From: CAITSH01 sp025356665 | GTDB lineage: Bacteria; Pseudomonadota; Gammaproteobacteria; Burkholderiales; SG8-39 | DNA length: 64,000 bases | NCBI GenBank assembly: GCA_025356665.1 | Contig: JANXRV010000089.1 | Location: forward strand, 10,511-74,510 | Reading direction: 5' to 3' | Part shown: positions 1 to 10,581 of the stretch, piece by piece | Layout of the letters: every line of letters begins with the position of its first letter | Numbering within the stretch: position 1 is the first letter of the stretch | The notes under the pieces: generated by a model | What the model was told of the DNA's origin: nothing | What the model saw: only the letters and a program-made list of their open reading frames with translations | Database searches by the model: none | Translations under genes and position numbers: made by a program

Positions 1-1643
<1,643 letters not shown>

Positions 1644-1681
1644 GCAGGACCCAAGAACAGCAAGACCCGCAAGACCAGCAA

Positions 1682-1712
1682 GGCCGGGCTCCACGGAGCC
1701 CGGCCTTTTTTT
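1682..1712 (+). terminator. Rho-independent terminator of the aconitase gene
   Basis: A 10-bp perfect stem (GGCCGGGCTC / GAGCCCGGCC) with a CACG loop is followed directly by seven T residues. It lies 38 bases after the aconitase stop codon. Confidence 0.93.
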
Positions 1713-1942
1713 CGCCTGCCATTCCCGGCAAAGCAGGTCGCGGGCCGACCCTGCCCGGCGGCGGCTGGTTCGTCATTGTGGTCGGATTGGCCTTGATGGC
1801 CGCCATCGTCCTGCTCTCTGCGCTGGTGGGGAGCGCCCTCAACGCCATCGTTCTCAGCGCGCTGTATATCTACGCCACCGAGGGCAGGCTGCCACGGGCC
1901 TTCTCCGGCGCCGGCCTGCAGCAGGCCTTTGTCGAAAAATAA
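1712..1942 (+). pseudogene. C-terminal remnant of a DUF6159-like membrane protein
   Basis: An open frame without a convincing start encodes a hydrophobic helix (VIVVGLALMAAIVLLSALV), then SALNAIVLSALYIYATEG, then a polar tail ending in QQAFVEK. This layout (last transmembrane helix, A-L-Y-x-Y-A-T-x-G, short tail) is what I recall for the C-terminus of DUF6159-type membrane proteins. The rest of such a gene would have to overlap the aconitase terminator, so this is most likely a truncated remnant. A short membrane protein starting at a GTG, TTG or ATG near 1775-1800 is the alternative. Confidence 0.5.
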
Positions 1943-1968
1943 TCTGTAGCGCTGCACCGGGTTGATGA

Positions 1969-1999
1969 CTGGAAATCCGCTCCAGGCGTGGCTTTCCAG
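1969..1999. repeat. 31-bp palindromic repeat, copy 1
   Basis: CTGGAAA and TTTCCAG arms are separated by 17 bases (interior TCCGCTCCAGGCGTGGC). It lies in the gap before the SEC-C gene. Six other copies with the same arm spacing occur in this window. Confidence 0.8.
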
Positions 2000-2099
2000 C
2001 CTATCTACCGGGAACCTTGGCGCGGCCGTCGGCGCAGTTGCGGCCCGCGCCGCGCCTCGACTACTATCCTGTCATGCCTAGCCGCACATCCCGCGCACG

Positions 2100-2519
2100 A
2101 TGAGCATTGCTGCCTGCCCCTGCGGCAGCACCCTCGCCTACGCCGCCTGCTGTGGCCGCTTACTCGATGGTGGCGACAAGGCGGCCACAGCCGAGCAATT
2201 GATGCGTTCGCGCTACACCGCCTACACCCTGGGCCGCGAGGATTACCTACTCGCCACCTGGCAGGCGGGCACGCGCCCGGCGAGCCTCGGGCTGGCCGCA
2301 ATGGCTCCGGGCAAATGGCTGGGGCTTGAGGTCAGGCGCCACGCCACCGACGCGCTTGACCCTGATCGCGCAATAGTCGAGTTCGTCGCCCGTCACAAAG
2401 TCGGCGGCCGGGCCCATCGCCTGCACGAGACCAGCCGGTTCGTGCGCGAGAACGGCATATGGTTTTATGTCGACGGCGACCAGCAACGAACCGACCGCGA
2501 GTCTAACCATGGCCCTTGA
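2100..2519 (+). CDS. YchJ-family protein with N-terminal SEC-C zinc motif
   Basis: This 139-residue protein opens with CPCGSTLAYAACCG, a SEC-C-type Cys-x-Cys...Cys-Cys motif that in this family binds zinc (the terminal ligand varies). The MRSRYTAYTLG segment and the C-terminal LHETSRFVRENGIWFYVDG block match the YchJ / UPF0225 family, which has an NTF2-like fold after the metal motif. The biochemical role of the family is not settled. The 3' end overlaps the next gene by 11 bases, so the two are probably cotranslated. No signal peptide, so cytoplasmic. Confidence 0.85.
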   Translation: MSIAACPCGSTLAYAACCGRLLDGGDKAATAEQLMRSRYTAYTLGREDYLLATWQAGTRPASLGLAAMAPGKWLGLEVRRHATDALDPDRAIVEFVARHKVGGRAHRLHETSRFVRENGIWFYVDGDQQRTDRESNHGP

Positions 2520-2994
2520 CGCCGGGCTGACGCGCACGCTGCGTGAACTGGTGCTCGGGCGCAGCGTTGCCGCCCTTGGCACGCTGCATTCGAACGAGCC
2601 CTTTGTTTCTATGGTGCCGTACGCACTCTATGGCGACGAGCGGCACTTCCTGATCCATGTCAGCGCCCTTGCGTCGCACACCCGCGACATGCTCGCCCAG
2701 CCGCGCGTGAGCCTGCTTATCACGGCCCCCGAGGGCGGGGACATTGCGCCGCAAGCCCTGCCGCGCCTCAGCGTGCAGGGCGATGCACTACAACTGGACC
2801 GAGCAGGAACTGATTACGAACCGGCGCGCGCGTGTTATCTCGCCCGTTTTGCAGATGCCGCGCAGATGTTCGAGCTGGCCGATTTTTCGCTCTTTGTCAT
2901 TCGGCCGGTGTCACTGCGCTTTGTCGCCGGATACGGCAAGGCCTTCAGCCCTGCGCCCGCGGCACTCGCGCTGATCCTCGGCGGCGGGAGCTGA
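2509..2994 (+). CDS. Pyridoxamine-5'-phosphate-oxidase-like (HugZ-type) flavin-binding protein
   Basis: The 161-residue product has a split-barrel FMN-binding pattern: an early strand with AALGTLHSNEPFVSMVPYAL, then HFLIHVSALASHTRDMLAQPRVSLLI, then a late LFVIRPVSLRFVAGYGKAF block. Relatives use FMN or heme, and some degrade heme, but no substrate can be assigned here. ATG 2509 overlaps the upstream stop by 11 bases and gives a family-like N-terminus. An in-frame ATG at 2467 would add 14 residues unlike the family. Cytoplasmic, likely cotranscribed with the SEC-C gene. Confidence 0.75.
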   Translation: MALDAGLTRTLRELVLGRSVAALGTLHSNEPFVSMVPYALYGDERHFLIHVSALASHTRDMLAQPRVSLLITAPEGGDIAPQALPRLSVQGDALQLDRAGTDYEPARACYLARFADAAQMFELADFSLFVIRPVSLRFVAGYGKAFSPAPAALALILGGGS

Positions 2995-3010
2995 ACATGC
3001 AGGCTGCCGC

Positions 3011-3430
3011 ATGACGCGAACCGGCAAGGCCTCGACCTCGGTACTTGCACTGGCCCTGGCGCTATTGATACTGGTCGGCGCCGATCACCTGCTCGCCTCA
3101 TCACGCGCGGCTGGACTTTGCGAGTTGTTCCGCCCCGGACTGGACGGCACCGAGGTGAACGCCCTGATCAGCACGTTGCCCGGGACACAGGGTTTTCTCA
3201 GCGTGCGCGGCAACCCGGCGCGCATACTGACGCGCCCGGCGACTGCGGACAGTCGTCAGGAATTCATGCAGTTCGCCATCGTATTCAAGGGACTGGTCTT
3301 CAGCACACGCCAGTGCGTCGTGTCGGTAAAAACCGGCAGGGTCGAAAACAGCCGCGTCACCCAATCCGACGCCTCTGTGATGCTCAACCCGGTCCGAACG
3401 ATCCGCATACAGGGCGCGGATGCGCGGTAA
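3011..3430 (+). CDS. Hypothetical exported or membrane-anchored protein
   Basis: This 139-residue protein has a basic start (MTRTGKAS) followed by a hydrophobic segment (VLALALALLILVGADHLLA) that could be a signal peptide or a single membrane anchor. The remainder is soluble and contains only two cysteines (CELF near residue 37 and RQCVV near residue 102), which could form a periplasmic disulfide. I do not recognise the family. It begins 16 bases after the flavin-binding gene on the same strand, and ends before a gap holding a degenerate palindromic repeat. Confidence 0.6.
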   Translation: MTRTGKASTSVLALALALLILVGADHLLASSRAAGLCELFRPGLDGTEVNALISTLPGTQGFLSVRGNPARILTRPATADSRQEFMQFAIVFKGLVFSTRQCVVSVKTGRVENSRVTQSDASVMLNPVRTIRIQGADAR

Positions 3431-3514
3431 GCGCGAGCGGTTTCGACGAAGCTGACCATAGCGTCTTCCCTAAAGCGACGGAAAAAACGAACATAGAAAC
3501 AAAGAGAGTAATGG

Positions 3515-3545
3515 CTTAAAAGCCTTTACTGGCGCGGCTTTCCAA
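3515..3545. repeat. 31-bp palindromic repeat, degenerate copy 2
   Basis: CTTAAAA and TTTCCAA arms are separated by the same 17 bases (interior ending ACTGGCGCGGC). Both arms have drifted from the consensus. It lies in the convergent gap between the hypothetical exported protein and the methyltransferase. Confidence 0.55.
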
Positions 3546-3600
3546 GCATTCATCGAAAATTTAGGCGGGGGCCTAGACGAAAATTCACCCAAGGCCGCGA

Positions 3601-4635
3601 TCAAGCGGCGGGCTTGCGCGCCACGAACGTGGCCCAGGGAAAGCGCCAATTCGGCCAGTTTGCGGCGGTAGCGCCGGGCGTTTCCTCGAAGGGGTGAATC
3701 TCAACCCCGGTAAACCCGGCGCCCTCGAGTTCCGCCGCCATGTCGAGCGCGTTGATCACCGGCATGTAAGGCTCGTTGTTGCGCCGGCTGTGGCCGTGAT
3801 AAAGGAAGGTCAGGAAAGGATCATCCACCTGGAAGTCGAGGTGAATCGCGGTTCCCCCCGGCGCCAGCACGCGGTAACTCTCAACCAGCATCTCACGCAG
3901 CGCCGGCACGTCCAACTCGTGCAGCACCATGGTCGATGTGACCAGGTCAAACTCCCCCGCGCCATGACCGCTATGGCGCAGATCCGCCTGCTCGTAGCTG
4001 AGATTGCCCAGGCCGGCCGCGCTTGCTTCGGCCGCAGCCACTTCCAGACAAGGCACCGACAAGTCGATGCCCACAACCCGTCCGCCCGGGGTCCGACTGG
4101 CGATGGGCAGTGCGCTCTTGCCAAAGCCGCAGCCCATGTCGAGGATCGCGCGGAATGTTCCGTAGCCTTCGACCAGACTGGCAAACCGCTCATGCAATTC
4201 ATAGCCCGAGGTTGCGCCCGGCTGCGTGCCCTGGGCGCTCGCCTTGTAAACCACGCCTGCATTGTCCGCACCGGTCAGATTGCCCGGATGCTGATGGGTG
4301 TCGACGCGACTGTAATACCCCGGAATCACCACGGCAGGATCAAGCCTGAGCTTGTCCCGGCCGGCTTTTTGCTCCGGCAGCGGCGCCAACTGCTCGACAA
4401 AGCCCCAACGCCCGGCGTAACGCTGTTTCTGAATATGCCGTTCCATCCAGGCATAAAACGCATACGTCGCGTTGCCGTCGAAAATCTGGGCGACCTGATC
4501 CGACGAGGTGATGTCGCCCCCGCCTTGTAGCACGCTGTATTCATGCCGAAGTGCACCATAGATTTCTGACATCCAGTACTTGCGCGCCTCAACCAGAAAC
4601 GCGTGATTCGCGACGTAGCCGCGTTCAGTTGCCAC
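3601..4635 (-). CDS. Class I SAM-dependent methyltransferase
   Basis: The 344-residue protein has a long N-terminal extension (about 160 residues) before a Rossmann methyltransferase domain. SAM motif I is AILDMGCGFGKSALPI, followed by acidic motif II (VVGIDLS), LSYEQADLRH, and FDLVTSTMVLHEL, with a post-core RVLAPGGTAIHLDFQ segment. The substrate is unknown. The start overlaps the end of the preceding small gene by 11 bases, so the pair is translationally coupled. Both sit at the distal end of the TRAP/hydantoinase gene run, which suggests but does not prove a role there. Confidence 0.85.
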   Translation of the reverse strand: MATERGYVANHAFLVEARKYWMSEIYGALRHEYSVLQGGGDITSSDQVAQIFDGNATYAFYAWMERHIQKQRYAGRWGFVEQLAPLPEQKAGRDKLRLDPAVVIPGYYSRVDTHQHPGNLTGADNAGVVYKASAQGTQPGATSGYELHERFASLVEGYGTFRAILDMGCGFGKSALPIASRTPGGRVVGIDLSVPCLEVAAAEASAAGLGNLSYEQADLRHSGHGAGEFDLVTSTMVLHELDVPALREMLVESYRVLAPGGTAIHLDFQVDDPFLTFLYHGHSRRNNEPYMPVINALDMAAELEGAGFTGVEIHPFEETPGATAANWPNWRFPWATFVARKPAA

Positions 4636-4930
4636 CAGACACCTCGCTTATGCTGCGCGACGCGGCAAGCCCGAGCATGGGGTCAAACAAATGCTTTACG
4701 TAGGCACCGCGGTCTGCATCCAGGCTCTGCTGCAATTTACCCGAGGGCTTGAACGCATCCACCGCGCCAGGCGTGATGCTTTGTTGCTGCTCGAGTACCG
4801 CCTCAAGAATTTGCATGCGGTCACGCAACACCTGCACTTCGCCTGCCAGGTTGAATACCACGCCAAGAAGCCGGTCGATGGCCGGGTCGGCGAAAAATTG
4901 CAGTTCGGGCTGAACAGGCTCGTTTTGCAT
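4625..4930 (-). CDS. Small hypothetical protein coupled to the methyltransferase
   Basis: This 101-residue product is mostly helical. Residues about 28-50 (VFNLAGEVQVLRDRMQILEA) have heptad-like hydrophobics that could form a short coiled coil. No signal peptide or recognised domain is seen. Its 3' end overlaps the methyltransferase start by 11 bases, so it may be an accessory or oligomerisation partner of that enzyme. It follows the isochorismatase-family gene by 57 bases on the same strand. Confidence 0.7.
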   Translation of the reverse strand: MQNEPVQPELQFFADPAIDRLLGVVFNLAGEVQVLRDRMQILEAVLEQQQSITPGAVDAFKPSGKLQQSLDADRGAYVKHLFDPMLGLAASRSISEVSGGN

Positions 4931-4987
4931 GGCTACTCCTAGAAGGGAAACATTCGGGCAGCAAGATCCTTGCCGTACATGCCGGCG

Positions 4988-5680
4988 CTAAACAGCGCCT
5001 CGCGCCGGCACTGCGTCCAGCCGTTTGATCAACTCAGCCGTGGGCAGTACATCGGCATACTTCTGCCCCATATCAAACAGGTTCACCTTGTGGGAGGTGA
5101 TGCTGCGGTCATACACGCATTCGTGCGGCACGGCGACCCTGAAGTTGAGCGAAAACGCATCAACCACGGTGCCGCGCACGCAGCCGCTGGTGGTACAACC
5201 GGCCACCACCACGGTGTCGACCTGCTTATCAATCAGATGGCTAGCCATGGCCGTGGCAAAAAAAGCGCTCGGGTGGTTTTTGGGAATCAGTACATCGCCC
5301 TCGCGCGGTGCGAGTTCGGTGACAAACTCATAACCCTTGGCCGAGATGGTCATGATGGCAGGCACCTTCTCCGCCAATCGCCCACCCTGCAACGCCACCT
5401 TGGGCGCGACATGCGGATACATCACCGGCCAAGCCTTGGCGCGAAACAGTGCCAGCAAAGGCGCGATGGCATCCACCGCCGCCCAACCGACATCACCACA
5501 GGAAGTGGGGAATTCCTTGACCGCCTCCCAGAATGGCGCCCGCACCGTTCCCACGGTGCGATATTGCACATCAATGATAAGCAGCGCCGGACGACTGCCA
5601 AGACCGCCGGGACGGCCGAACCCGGCCGCCCCGTAGGCGCGCCGCTCTTCGCTGCTGATGACATCGTCCCACGGGTTCAT
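4988..5680 (-). CDS. Isochorismatase-family amidohydrolase (N-carbamoylsarcosine-amidase-like)
   Basis: This 230-residue cysteine hydrolase shows the family triad: Asp37 in LLIIDVQ, Lys134 in IPKNHPSAFF, and Cys167 in GCTTSGCVRGTVVDA with the cis-peptide region before it. Family members hydrolyse amides or ureido groups such as N-carbamoylsarcosine, nicotinamide or maleamate; TTSGCVR is typical of the carbamoylsarcosine/maleamate branch. It is encoded in the same direction as a hydantoinase-like gene and a TRAP receptor. I infer that it acts on the ring-opened N-carbamoyl or amide product. The exact substrate is unproven. Confidence 0.85.
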   Translation of the reverse strand: MNPWDDVISSEERRAYGAAGFGRPGGLGSRPALLIIDVQYRTVGTVRAPFWEAVKEFPTSCGDVGWAAVDAIAPLLALFRAKAWPVMYPHVAPKVALQGGRLAEKVPAIMTISAKGYEFVTELAPREGDVLIPKNHPSAFFATAMASHLIDKQVDTVVVAGCTTSGCVRGTVVDAFSLNFRVAVPHECVYDRSITSHKVNLFDMGQKYADVLPTAELIKRLDAVPARGAV

Positions 5681-5711
5681 GCTCGCCTCCTTTGCATTGG
5701 CATCGACACGC

Positions 5712-6704
5712 TTACTTGCGATACGCCTCGATCAAGGCCTTGCCATCGGCACCCGTCGCAGCCAGCCACTCGTCGGTGAGCGTCGTGCCGATGGCGCGCA
5801 ATTCTTTTTGCAAAGCCGGGCTGGGCACGATGATCTTCATGCCGTTTTGCGCCAGCGCCTTGGGCGCGTCGCCATTCGCCTGCTTGCTCAGTTCCCAACC
5901 GCGGGTCTCTGCGCGCGCCGCCGCGTCAAGCACCGCTTTTTGCGACGCCGCGGGGAGCTTGGCGAAGGCCTCCTCGTTGACAAAAACAACGTTCTTGGAA
6001 GCCCAGGCATTGGCATCATAAAACCGGTCGGAGAATTCCCACGCCTTGGATGTGACGCCAGTGGTGGCCGAGGTATTGACCATCTGGATAATGCCGGTGG
6101 CAAAAGCCTGTGGAATTTCCCCCGCCTGCACCGTCGTTGGCACTGTACCCATCATCGTGGCGAGTTTAGTCGTCATAGTGTTGTAGGAACGCTGCTTGAG
6201 GCCTTTGACATCAACCAACGAATTCACTTCTTTTTTGACGAAAAAGCCCTGGAATGGCCATGGCACCGCGTAGAGGATGCGAACCCCCTGCTTTTTCAGG
6301 CGAGCCTCAAGGTACGGGCGCGACGCCTTCCACAGCTTCATCGCATCGTCATAGTTTCCAATGAGAAAAGGCACCGCGTCGATCTCAAAAATACGGTCTT
6401 CGGAGCCAAGGTTCGACAGGTGAATCTCACCCGCCTGCACCTGACCGGACTGCACGCCCCGCTTTATATTCGGCCCCGGAATAAGCGCGCCGGCGGAATG
6501 CACCGTGATATCCAGTTCGCCGTTGGTCGCCTTTTTAACATCCTCTGCAAACAAGCGCACATTGCGCGTCTGGAACTCGACATCGGAGTAAGGCGTCGCC
6601 ATATTCCATTTTTCGGCGGCACCGACCGCACCGACGGCGATAAACAGGCTGCTGATGGCGCTGGCCAGCATTAATTTTGCTACGCGTACAGGTTGGGTCT
6701 TCAT
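5712..6704 (-). CDS. TRAP transporter periplasmic substrate-binding protein (DctP family)
   Basis: The 330-residue protein has a Sec signal peptide (residues 1 to about 29, ending VGAVGAAE) and the DctP layout: WNMATPYSDVEFQTRNVRLFAEDV near the N-terminus, DITVHSAGALI, the QAGEIHLS helix, and the long FVNEEAFAKLPAASQKAVLDAA segment. A GGGAG ribosome-binding site lies seven bases before the ATG. It captures the solute for the DctQ/DctM pair encoded about 2.5 kb upstream in the same run. The 97-base AT-rich gap before it may hold its own promoter, which would allow higher receptor expression. Confidence 0.9.
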   Translation of the reverse strand: MKTQPVRVAKLMLASAISSLFIAVGAVGAAEKWNMATPYSDVEFQTRNVRLFAEDVKKATNGELDITVHSAGALIPGPNIKRGVQSGQVQAGEIHLSNLGSEDRIFEIDAVPFLIGNYDDAMKLWKASRPYLEARLKKQGVRILYAVPWPFQGFFVKKEVNSLVDVKGLKQRSYNTMTTKLATMMGTVPTTVQAGEIPQAFATGIIQMVNTSATTGVTSKAWEFSDRFYDANAWASKNVVFVNEEAFAKLPAASQKAVLDAAARAETRGWELSKQANGDAPKALAQNGMKIIVPSPALQKELRAIGTTLTDEWLAATGADGKALIEAYRK

Positions 6705-6801
6705 CTCAGTCTCCCTGAAAAATTACAAAATACGAATTAAAAAAACAGCGGGTATGGCCGTGTTGCAAAAGGCGTTACGACAATCAAGGGCGAAAAAACG
6801 T

Positions 6802-8202
6802 TCATGCAGAATGGTCCCGACGCAGATAAACGCCGTGGCCAGCGCCCCCCACCAGCTTGCCGTCGCGCATCACCGTCTCGCCGCGCACGATGGTTTGTAC
6901 AGCCCAACCTTTGAAGGTCCAACCCTCATACAGGCTGTAATCCGAATAGGAACCCAGCTCCGCGGCGACAACCTTGCGCTCAAGATTGAGGTCGACCAGT
7001 GTCAGGTCGGCGTCGGCACCAACGCCGAGCCCACCCTTGCGATCGGCAATGCCGAATATCTTCGCCGGAGCTGCGGAGGTCAGCGCACAAATGCGCTGCA
7101 GCGAAAGACCGCGCTTGTGGTAGCCCTCGTGCAGCAACATCGGCAGGATGGTGGCGGTGCCCGGAAAGCCCTGCGAGGCGAGCCAAAAGCTTTTTTCCTT
7201 GCTTGCACGCTTGCGCGGCACGTGGTCGGAGGCAACGGTGTCGACCGCGCCGTCGGCGAGTCCTTCCCACAACGCGTCCTGGTCGTCCTTGCCGCGAAAC
7301 GGCGGATTGGCCTTGCCCATAGAACCGATATCCATGTCACTGGTGTGGGTGAGGTAATGCGGGCAGGTCTCGACAAACACCCGGTCGTAGCGGCTGCGCC
7401 AGCGCCTTACCTCGTCAAGGCCCATGCGCGAACTCATATGCGGGATGTAGATCGTGGCACCGAGCTTTTCGGCAAAAAACATCGCCTTAATGGCGTTGTC
7501 CGCCTCAGTGATGGGCGGCTTGACCGCCTCCCACTGTTTTAGGTTTGTGATGCCCACGGCCATCTGCGCGTTGCGCAGGCGGTTGACGATCTCGATATTT
7601 TCCGTGTGGCACACAATCGTGAGGCCGCCGATTCGCGCCGCCTCCTGCAACAGCGCGTAAAAATAGCCGTCGTCGGTGCCGTCCAGCCCCATGTAACGAC
7701 CCTCTTCGCCCTTGAAGTTCATGAAATACTTGAACGAGGTGACGCCATAGTCGCGAACGTAGCTTTGCATCTCGGCAAGGTGCATCTCGCTGGCTGCGCT
7801 GAAGTGAAAGCCATAGTCGACATAGGCGCGGGTACGTGCGTACTCCTGCTCGCGCTGGTACACCCCGGCGTAGGCCTCGTTGTTCAGAAAAAAGCCAAGA
7901 ATGGTGGAGAATCCGCCCAGCGCGGCATGCGCTGTTTCGGTACTGTATTCGGTTATTTTTTCACCGAAGCCGAAATGCACATGCGCGTCAATCAAGCCGG
8001 GAAACACATGCAGTCCGTCGATACGGCGCACAAGCACACCCGCGGCTACAGCCGTTTCAGGCGCGAGAATAGCGGCAATCTTGCCGTTTTCACAGAGTAT
8101 GTCGAGACGCTGCGGCGCCACATCGGCGCTGACGACCATGCCGCCGCGTAAGACAAAGCTCGCAGCCGCTGCCGCGCTGGTGTTGCTGTTGCGGGTGCTC
8201 AT
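6802..8202 (-). CDS. Hydantoinase/dihydropyrimidinase-like cyclic amidohydrolase
   Basis: This 466-residue TIM-barrel amidohydrolase belongs to the dihydroorotase/hydantoinase/allantoinase group. Visible metal-site residues are H74 and H76 (DAHVHF), the carbamylatable Lys158 in SFKYFM, H199 (CHTE), H255 (IPHMSS) and D326 (ASDHVP). The enzyme should open a cyclic amide, imide or ureide ring in the cytosol. It overlaps the CobW gene by four bases (ATGA), so the two are coupled. The flanking carbamoyl-type amidase and TRAP genes support a ureide-degrading role, but substrate identity is inference. Confidence 0.88.
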   Translation of the reverse strand: MSTRNSNTSAAAAASFVLRGGMVVSADVAPQRLDILCENGKIAAILAPETAVAAGVLVRRIDGLHVFPGLIDAHVHFGFGEKITEYSTETAHAALGGFSTILGFFLNNEAYAGVYQREQEYARTRAYVDYGFHFSAASEMHLAEMQSYVRDYGVTSFKYFMNFKGEEGRYMGLDGTDDGYFYALLQEAARIGGLTIVCHTENIEIVNRLRNAQMAVGITNLKQWEAVKPPITEADNAIKAMFFAEKLGATIYIPHMSSRMGLDEVRRWRSRYDRVFVETCPHYLTHTSDMDIGSMGKANPPFRGKDDQDALWEGLADGAVDTVASDHVPRKRASKEKSFWLASQGFPGTATILPMLLHEGYHKRGLSLQRICALTSAAPAKIFGIADRKGGLGVGADADLTLVDLNLERKVVAAELGSYSDYSLYEGWTFKGWAVQTIVRGETVMRDGKLVGGAGHGVYLRRDHSA

Positions 8203-9272
8203 TGGTGCTCCGTAAGCAAAGCTGAATACGACCCGTTTGACGTGCTGCGCCTATCGGCCGTGTCAAGAAGCGGGATTGTGGCCTGCAATTGGTCGCCCGA
8301 AATGTTCTCCCCTATGCAGACAAGAAAATCCAGTTGCCCATCCCTCAGGTCCCTCGCGACCGCCGCGTCGAGTAACGCCGGCGGCGTGAAGTGCCCTTGC
8401 ACGCCCTGAATGACCCAAATCGCTTCGTCGCTGCCAATGCGCAAAAGACCTTTGCATCGCAACAATCGACGGCCAAAGCAGCGTTGCATCTGCGCCGTCC
8501 AGGCCGCATAGGCCGGCCAGTCTGTCGCACCGCACACACGCAAGACATGCGACCGGATGGCCGGAAATAGGCGCCCATGCGCACTATCCCCAGCGAAAGG
8601 TCCGCGCGCAAAGCCCAAGGGCATCGCGCTACGCCGATCCGGCGCCACAGGCGCATCGGCAAATAGCGGGGACGGATCGCCCCCGCGCTGCCAGATCGCA
8701 ATTTCCGCGCTGACGTTAGCGGCGGCCAGCCTGGCGCGCATATCGGCCACCGCGTCGACACCGGCACGCTCACCCTTGCTGATCAGTATGCGGTCTGCAA
8801 CGGCAACCTGCTTCAATGCCTCGTCGTAGCGTTCCAGCGTAGCCGCCCCATTTTCCGCATCCACGATGGTCAGCACCAACGCTAACCGGTAATGGAGCGA
8901 AACCGCCGAGTCGGCAATCAGGCTCGCTACCAGCGGCACGGGGTTGGCCAGCCCGCTCGTTTCGATGATCACTCTGTCAAAAGCCGGCAGGTCGCCGCAG
9001 GCGCGCCGCATGAACAAATCGATAAGCGTGTCACGCAGCGATCCGCTTACCGCGCAGCACAAACACCCCGAGTCGAGCAATACAACCTGGTCCTGCCCAC
9101 TTTCCATTAACAGGTGGTCGAGCCCAACCTCGCCGAACTCGTTGACGATGACCATGGCATTGGCAAATGCCGCACTGTGCAACACGGCATTGATGAGCGT
9201 GGTCTTCCCGCCCCCGAGAAAACCGGTCACCAGGGTGGTCGGAATACGCTGGCCAGAACCGTGTTTTGCCAT
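8199..9272 (-). CDS. CobW/COG0523-family GTPase, probable metallochaperone
   Basis: The 357-residue protein has a Walker A motif G17FLGGGKT24, the zinc-binding CxCC motif C70-L-C72-C73 that defines COG0523, and a CobW C-terminal domain (LRCKGLLRIGSDEAIWVIQGVQGHF). Such GTPases deliver zinc, cobalt or another metal to client enzymes. The stop overlaps the start of the hydantoinase-like gene by four bases and its own start lies three bases after the DctM stop. The adjacent metal-dependent hydrolase is therefore the obvious client. No signal peptide, so cytosolic. Confidence 0.9.
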   Translation of the reverse strand: MAKHGSGQRIPTTLVTGFLGGGKTTLINAVLHSAAFANAMVIVNEFGEVGLDHLLMESGQDQVVLLDSGCLCCAVSGSLRDTLIDLFMRRACGDLPAFDRVIIETSGLANPVPLVASLIADSAVSLHYRLALVLTIVDAENGAATLERYDEALKQVAVADRILISKGERAGVDAVADMRARLAAANVSAEIAIWQRGGDPSPLFADAPVAPDRRSAMPLGFARGPFAGDSAHGRLFPAIRSHVLRVCGATDWPAYAAWTAQMQRCFGRRLLRCKGLLRIGSDEAIWVIQGVQGHFTPPALLDAAVARDLRDGQLDFLVCIGENISGDQLQATIPLLDTADRRSTSNGSYSALLTEHQ

Positions 9273-9275
9273 TGG

Positions 9276-10580
9276 CTACTTGTTCATCAATACGTCTGGC
9301 AGCCAGGTCACGATGGCCGGGAAGACGGTAATCAACACGCAGGCGAGCACCATCATGAAAAAGAACGGCAACGAGGCCTGCGCGACGAAAATCGAGCTCT
9401 TGCCGCTCATCGCCTGCAGCACGAACAGGTTAAAACCGACCGGTGGGGTGACTTCGGCAATCTCGACCAGCAACACGATGAAAATGCCGAACCAAACCAG
9501 GTCAAAGCCGGCGGCCTGCACCATGGGCAGCACAATCGAGGTCGTGAGTACGATCATAGACACGCCATCAAGGGCCGCGCCAAGGACGATATAAACGAGA
9601 CAAAGAATGCCGATCAGCGCGTAGGGCGAAAGATGCATCGCCGACACGCCCTCGGCGAGCGCGCGGGGCACCCCGGTAAAGCCCATGGTGACGGTCAGAA
9701 AAGCCGATGCCGAAAGGATGAACATGATCATGCACGACAGACGGGTCGCCCCCATCAGGCTCTCCCAGAAGGCGGCGCGCGTCAGTGATCCGTCCATGGC
9801 GGCAAGCACAAGCGATCCGAGCACGCCCAGCGCGGCCGCCTCGGTCGGCGTGGCAAAGCCCCCCAGCAGCATGGCCACGACAAACACGATCAGCAGCATG
9901 CAGGGGATCAGATAGCCGGTCGCCTTTATACGCTCGAGCATTGACATGCGAATTTGTGCCGGCGGCGTTTTGTCCGGGTTGAGCATGGCCCAGATAATGA
10001 TTGCGCCGGAAAACAGCGCCATCAACAGGAAGCCGGGCATGATGCCGGCGATGAACACACGCAGGATGGACACGTCGGCCGCAACCGCGTAGACGACCAT
10101 GATAATGGAGGGCGGAATGAGCAGGCCCAGCGTGCCCGAGCCGCACAACGAACCGAGCGCCATCTTCTCGTCGTAACCGCGCTTTTTAAGCTCGGGCAGT
10201 GCAACGCGCGCGATGGTCGCGCAGGTCGCGGCCGAGGAGCCGGACACCGAGCCGAAAATGCCACAACCGATGACGTTCACATGCATCAGCTTGCCCGGCA
10301 GCCACTCGAGCCAGGGCGCAAGGCCGCTGAAAATCTGCCCTGACAGGCGCGTACGGAACAGGATCTCGCCCATCCAGATGAACATGGGCAGCGCTGACAG
10401 CGTCCAGGAGTCGGCCGATGACCACATCGAGGTCACCAGGCTGAGGCTAGGCGGTGAACTGGTGAAAAAATGCATGCCGACCCAGGCGACCACACCCAGG
10501 GCAATGGCAATCCAAACCCCGCCGGCGAGCAGCACAAAGAGCACCGCCAGCAGAATCGAACCTATCGCGAGTGTGCTCAT
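9276..10580 (-). CDS. TRAP transporter large permease (DctM)
   Basis: This 434-residue integral membrane protein has about twelve hydrophobic segments and DctM hallmarks: GxxxGSVSGSSAAT, LCGSGTLGLLIPPSIIMVVY, FATPTEAAALGVLGS and EVTPPVGFNLFVLQ. I chose ATG 10580 because it lies one base after the DctQ stop and has GGGGAG about ten bases upstream. An upstream in-frame start at 10607 lies inside dctQ. It forms the translocating subunit with DctQ for the solute bound by the DctP-type receptor. Confidence 0.93.
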   Translation of the reverse strand: MSTLAIGSILLAVLFVLLAGGVWIAIALGVVAWVGMHFFTSSPPSLSLVTSMWSSADSWTLSALPMFIWMGEILFRTRLSGQIFSGLAPWLEWLPGKLMHVNVIGCGIFGSVSGSSAATCATIARVALPELKKRGYDEKMALGSLCGSGTLGLLIPPSIIMVVYAVAADVSILRVFIAGIMPGFLLMALFSGAIIIWAMLNPDKTPPAQIRMSMLERIKATGYLIPCMLLIVFVVAMLLGGFATPTEAAALGVLGSLVLAAMDGSLTRAAFWESLMGATRLSCMIMFILSASAFLTVTMGFTGVPRALAEGVSAMHLSPYALIGILCLVYIVLGAALDGVSMIVLTTSIVLPMVQAAGFDLVWFGIFIVLLVEIAEVTPPVGFNLFVLQAMSGKSSIFVAQASLPFFFMMVLACVLITVFPAIVTWLPDVLMNK

Positions 10581-10581
10581 G